Positions 5,127-7,566 of a stretch of DNA of 7,566 nt are shown here, one piece after another. Source of the DNA: CAUZIZ01 sp047514575 (GTDB lineage Bacteria; Acidobacteriota; UBA6911; RPQK01; JAJDTT01); NCBI GenBank assembly GCA_047514575.1, contig JAKZYH010000694.1, positions 1 to 7,566 on the forward strand, in the 5' to 3' direction. A program made the translations under genes and the position numbers. Each line of letters opens with the position of its first letter. Position 1 is the stretch's first letter. The notes under the pieces are model-generated. The model saw only the letters and a list, made by a program, of their open reading frames with translations. It ran no database searches and had not been told where the DNA came from.

Positions 5127-6638
5127 TTAGCTCTTTTTCCTGAACTTCCTGAGTCCTTCTTCGATGGCCTCATTGATTGTCTTGAGTGCTTTGACTCGCG
5201 CAAAGTATTTACAGTTGCCTTCGATGACCGTCCAGGGAGCGTAGGTGGTACTGGTCTTGAGCAGCATATCGGATACGGCGCGTTCGTAGGCGGACCACTT
5301 TTCCCGATTTCTCCAATCCTCGTCGGTCAACTTGAAGCGCTTGTATTTGTTTCGTTTGCGTTCTTTGAATCGAGCCAACTGTTCCTCGGGCGTGATGTGA
5401 ATCCAAAACTTAATGAGGACGGTCCCGAAGTTCGCCAACCGAGATTCGAATTCCTTGATCTCCTGATAGGCTCGATTCCAGTCTCGGGCAGGGGCCAGCT
5501 TCTCCACTCGTTCAACCAGGACTCGCCCATACCAAGAGCGATCGAAAATTGCCAGATGGCCTGCCTTAGGAACATGTCGCCAGAATCTCCACAGGTAGTG
5601 ATGGTGTTTTTCCTCACCCCTCGGCGCAGAGATGGGGATCACTGAATAGCCGCGGGGATCGAGGGACTCGGTAACCCGTCTGATGTTACCCCCCTTTCCG
5701 GCTGCGTCCCAGCCCTCGTACGCAACCACAACCGGAATGCGCCGCCTGAAAATCTCGAATTCGTTCTCGCGGATTCTGAGCTGCTGCTCCTTCAGTTCCA
5801 GCAAGTACTGGTCCTTATTCAGTTCCCGTGCCATGTCTACCTTTTTCAACACCACGGGCTGTTCGTCCAACACGCGCGAACGCCTCGTTGCCTCCACCTG
5901 GGGTGCGCCTACTTTCTTCCTTCCCCGGCCCGAACGGACCGACCCGGCTAGGTTGTCGCAGATTGTTTCCAGGACCCTAATCACACAGTATCTCTTGTCC
6001 GTAGCTGGGACAACGGTCCAGGGGGCGTAAGGCGTGCTGGTCCGCTCGAAAACCTCTTCGAACCCGGCAGCGTAGCGTTTGTACTGTTGCTTGCGGCTGC
6101 CCTGCAAGTGTCCCACCCGCCAGCGTTCATACTTGTTTCCGGCAACTTTTTTGAGGCGACGAGCTTGCTCGTTCCTACCAAGATGGAGCCAGAACTTGAT
6201 GAACACGGTTCCGTGGTCGATCAGCTGCCGCTCGAACTGTCTGATTTCGTCATAGATCTGAAAGCGTTCTCGTTTCGAGACGAGCTTCTTGGCTCGCGCC
6301 GAAAGGATCCTCCGGTACCAGGAGCGGTCGAAGAAGACGACGTCACCGTTCTCGGGGAGCCTAAGCCAGAAGCTGTGCAGGAAGGGGAACAGCCTTTCCG
6401 GCTCGGTCGGCTCGAAGGTGGTATGAATCCGAACCCCTCTTGGATCCAGACGCTTTACCACCTTGTTTATGGTTTCCCCCTTTCCCGACATGTCCCAGCC
6501 CTCGAACAAGATGATCACGGGAAGCTGCTTTTCGTGGCAGCGTCGCTGGAGGGTTCTGAGCTCTCCAGACAGTTTGGTGTAGTGCTCCCCGTACTTTCCT
6601 TTGTCCAGGACGCGGTCGAGATCGATGGTTTCCAGCAT
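5127..6638 (-). CDS. pap: Polyphosphate:AMP phosphotransferase (two-domain PPK2)
   Basis: A 503-residue protein made of two fused PPK2 domains, the architecture of class II enzymes that phosphorylate AMP to ADP with inorganic polyphosphate. The N-domain (about 10-230) has Walker A GWDMSGKG (47-54) and FFDRSWY (102-108). A basic linker (about 235-260) leads to the C-domain (about 270-500), with GWDAAGKG (309-316) and FDRSWYGRVLVERVE (365-379). Where the C-domain continues GRVLVERVE, the N-domain reads RRILSARAK. The N-domain is therefore probably a degraded, structural copy and the C-domain the active one, as I recall being reported for a Pseudomonas homologue. The ATG at 6638 is the first start after an in-frame TAG. 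AGGA directly abuts it, a poor ribosome-binding position. The gene is first in an apparent operon with the dehydrogenase subunits. Confidence 0.92.
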   Translation of the reverse strand: MLETIDLDRVLDKGKYGEHYTKLSGELRTLQRRCHEKQLPVIILFEGWDMSGKGETINKVVKRLDPRGVRIHTTFEPTEPERLFPFLHSFWLRLPENGDVVFFDRSWYRRILSARAKKLVSKRERFQIYDEIRQFERQLIDHGTVFIKFWLHLGRNEQARRLKKVAGNKYERWRVGHLQGSRKQQYKRYAAGFEEVFERTSTPYAPWTVVPATDKRYCVIRVLETICDNLAGSVRSGRGRKKVGAPQVEATRRSRVLDEQPVVLKKVDMARELNKDQYLLELKEQQLRIRENEFEIFRRRIPVVVAYEGWDAAGKGGNIRRVTESLDPRGYSVIPISAPRGEEKHHHYLWRFWRHVPKAGHLAIFDRSWYGRVLVERVEKLAPARDWNRAYQEIKEFESRLANFGTVLIKFWIHITPEEQLARFKERKRNKYKRFKLTDEDWRNREKWSAYERAVSDMLLKTSTTYAPWTVIEGNCKYFARVKALKTINEAIEEGLRKFRKKS

Positions 6639-6704
6639 TCCTTTGCTTCGAGGCGAAGTTCTTCTGGAGAGCTCCTAGAGCGGAGGCGCCAGGTCCAATT
6701 GCCG

Positions 6705-6730
6705 AATTCTACTGGAAACACAGTGGAATT
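6705..6730. promoter_or_regulatory. Hairpin/operator-like inverted repeat upstream of pap
   Basis: AATTCTACTG (6705-6714) and CAGTGGAATT (6721-6730) are inverted copies with one mismatch, around the six-base loop GAAACA. It lies about 67-92 bases before the pap start codon. A possible minus-strand -10 box, TAGAAT, sits within the left arm. It may be a protein-binding site or an RNA hairpin in the leader. The sequence does not tell which. Confidence 0.4.
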
Positions 6731-6804
6731 GCAGCATGCTCGGGGCCAGGCCGGTGCAGGTTGTGTGATAGTTTTCGCAAATCTCATCTTCATGGCGTCG
6801 TCGC

Positions 6805-6825
6805 ACGTCTGAACGTCTGAACGTC
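6805..6825. repeat. ACGTCTGA direct repeat
   Basis: Two full copies of ACGTCTGA plus a third partial ACGTC, head to tail. The result is three palindromic ACGT tetramers eight bases apart, in the middle of the divergent promoter region. It is either a regulator-binding array or a neutral microsatellite. Confidence 0.7.
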
Positions 6826-6949
6826 CCTGGGGAAGCTTCCATTGATGCAGGAGCGGAACCCGGAAACGAACACGACAGAGTATCTTTGAGTCACCTCGAG
6901 GATTCAGGCGATCGACCCTACCGCCCTTGGAGATCAGGTAAAATAGGCC

Positions 6950-6986
6950 GGGTGGAACTCGTGCGGAGTCGGTTCCATCCTGAACC
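6950..6986 (+). promoter_or_regulatory. Two mutually exclusive hairpins in the kelch gene leader
   Basis: GGGTGGAAC (6950-6958) can pair with GTTCCATCC (6972-6980), a nine-pair stem with one G-U wobble. Alternatively GGTTC (6971-6975) can pair with GAACC (6982-6986). The two share bases and cannot coexist. They end 17 bases before the ATG and just ahead of the GGAG ribosome-binding site (6995-6998). A regulatory switch is only a possibility. No known riboswitch is recognisable. Confidence 0.3.
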
Positions 6987-7003
6987 AGATAGTTGGAGAT
7001 CTG

Positions 7004-7566
7004 ATGAAACATTCCAAGAGACTACTGTTGTCCTGGATTCTCGCCCTCGTCGCCTTGATGCTCGTATCGAACGAAGCTCTCGCGGAGCATTGGCAGTGGA
7101 AGCAACTGAGTGCGCCGGACGGGGTTGGGCCTACTCCCCCCGCTCGGGCCTTAGGGACAGCGATCTACGATCCCACCGGAAATCGGATCATCATCTTTGG
7201 AGGACAGATGGGTGGCTTCTTGAATGATCTGTGGGCCTTCAATCTGGATTCGAACAGCTGGGTCGAACTTGCACCGCAGGGAACACCACCGGCGCCGCGT
7301 AGCGGCCACAACGCCATTTACGACCCGATGGGGCAGCGGATGATTAGCTGGGCGGGTCAGGGAAGCGGGGGCTCGTTCGACGATGTCTATGCCTTGGACC
7401 TGGCAACCCTGCAGTGGCAGGACATCAGTCCTCAGTCCTCACCGGCGCCTCGATACGGCTCTGCTTCGGTTTTTGATCCGGTTGGAGGACAGCTTGTGAT
7501 GTTCGCCGGTTTCACCAACCAGGGGCGCTTCGATGATGTCCAGGCCTTTGATCTTCAGGCCCAGAC
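7004..7566 (+). CDS. Secreted kelch-repeat beta-propeller protein, N-terminal part (runs off right edge)
   Basis: The open frame from the ATG at 7004 continues to the window end, with 187 complete codons visible. GGAG five nt upstream supports the start. Residues 1-27 form a signal peptide: basic MKHSKR, a hydrophobic core LLLSWILALVALMLV, then a likely signal-peptidase I site after EALA (27). Three kelch-type blades follow, each with A-x-Y/F-D-P-x-G, a hydrophobic strand ending in FGG or a variant of it (WAG, FAG), then a DLWAFNL/DVYALDL/DVQAFDL segment. Blades 1 and 2 end in a tryptophan strand (SWVEL, LQWQDI). The linkers contain PAPRSGH and PAPRYGS. The fold is expected to be a multi-blade propeller used for binding partners or carbohydrates outside the cytoplasm. 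Function cannot be assigned, and anchoring or sorting signals would lie beyond the edge. Confidence 0.9.
   Translation, partial: MKHSKRLLLSWILALVALMLVSNEALAEHWQWKQLSAPDGVGPTPPARALGTAIYDPTGNRIIIFGGQMGGFLNDLWAFNLDSNSWVELAPQGTPPAPRSGHNAIYDPMGQRMISWAGQGSGGSFDDVYALDLATLQWQDISPQSSPAPRYGSASVFDPVGGQLVMFAGFTNQGRFDDVQAFDLQAQ

Larger units (their letters stand above)
6639..7003. other. Divergent intergenic region between pap and the kelch gene
   Basis: These 365 bases should hold promoters for both the pap-dehydrogenase operon (minus) and the kelch gene (plus). I see no convincing -35/-10 pair for either. The best single boxes are TAAAAT at 6939-6944 on the plus strand and TAGAAT at 6711-6706 on the minus strand, the latter inside a hairpin. 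The region also holds a 10-bp-stem hairpin, an ACGTCTGA direct repeat and overlapping hairpins in the presumed kelch leader, listed separately. A minus-strand frame from 7012 that overlaps pap out of frame has no recognisable features. Confidence 0.6.

Noticed and set aside
6087..6812. 241-codon plus-strand frame opposite pap
   Set aside because: It is an antisense shadow of the PPK2 reading frame, with no domain of its own.

Overview
This is a GC-rich bacterial chromosomal window with metabolic genes on both strands. It holds five complete protein genes, two genes cut by the window edges, and one repeat-dense intergenic island. Nothing fixes the taxon. The gene content (an acetoin/pyruvate dehydrogenase set of the E1-alpha/E1-beta/E2 type, a two-domain PPK2 kinase, a secreted kelch protein) together with short-period intergenic arrays suits a free-living, possibly uncultured, Gram-negative-type bacterium. 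Acidobacteriota or deltaproteobacterial-type lineages are possible, but this is inference only.

Layout. At the left edge, on the minus strand, is the first ~26 codons of a probable transposase that runs out of the window. A short intergenic stretch, presumably containing that element's end, separates it from a plus-strand short-chain dehydrogenase/reductase (292-1089). Between this gene and the convergent minus-strand gene lie 693 bp without a credible gene (1090-1782). They are packed with repeats: three copies of a ~20-bp sequence, two fuller ~57-bp copies with small terminal inverted repeats, a hexamer array, a heptamer array, and a striking 26-bp-arm palindrome with a second hairpin in its loop. 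One repeat runs into the stop codon of the neighbouring E2 gene.

The minus strand then carries, in transcription order, polyphosphate:AMP phosphotransferase (6638-5127), E1 alpha (5065-4079), E1 beta (4050-3079) and the lipoyl acyltransferase E2 (3018-1783). The gaps are 61, 28 and 60 nt, so the four genes look like one operon, although an internal promoter before E1 alpha is possible. The three dehydrogenase subunits would oxidatively decarboxylate a 2-oxoacid (or cleave acetoin) to acyl-CoA. E3 (dihydrolipoamide dehydrogenase) is not in the window and must come from elsewhere. The kinase would regenerate ADP from AMP with polyphosphate. A functional link to the dehydrogenase is suggested by position only.

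A 365-bp divergent intergenic region (6639-7003) with hairpins and a small direct repeat separates the operon from a plus-strand gene for an exported kelch-repeat beta-propeller protein, which runs off the right edge. I found no CRISPR array, tRNA, rRNA or obvious new defence-type system. The most unusual feature is the repeat island.
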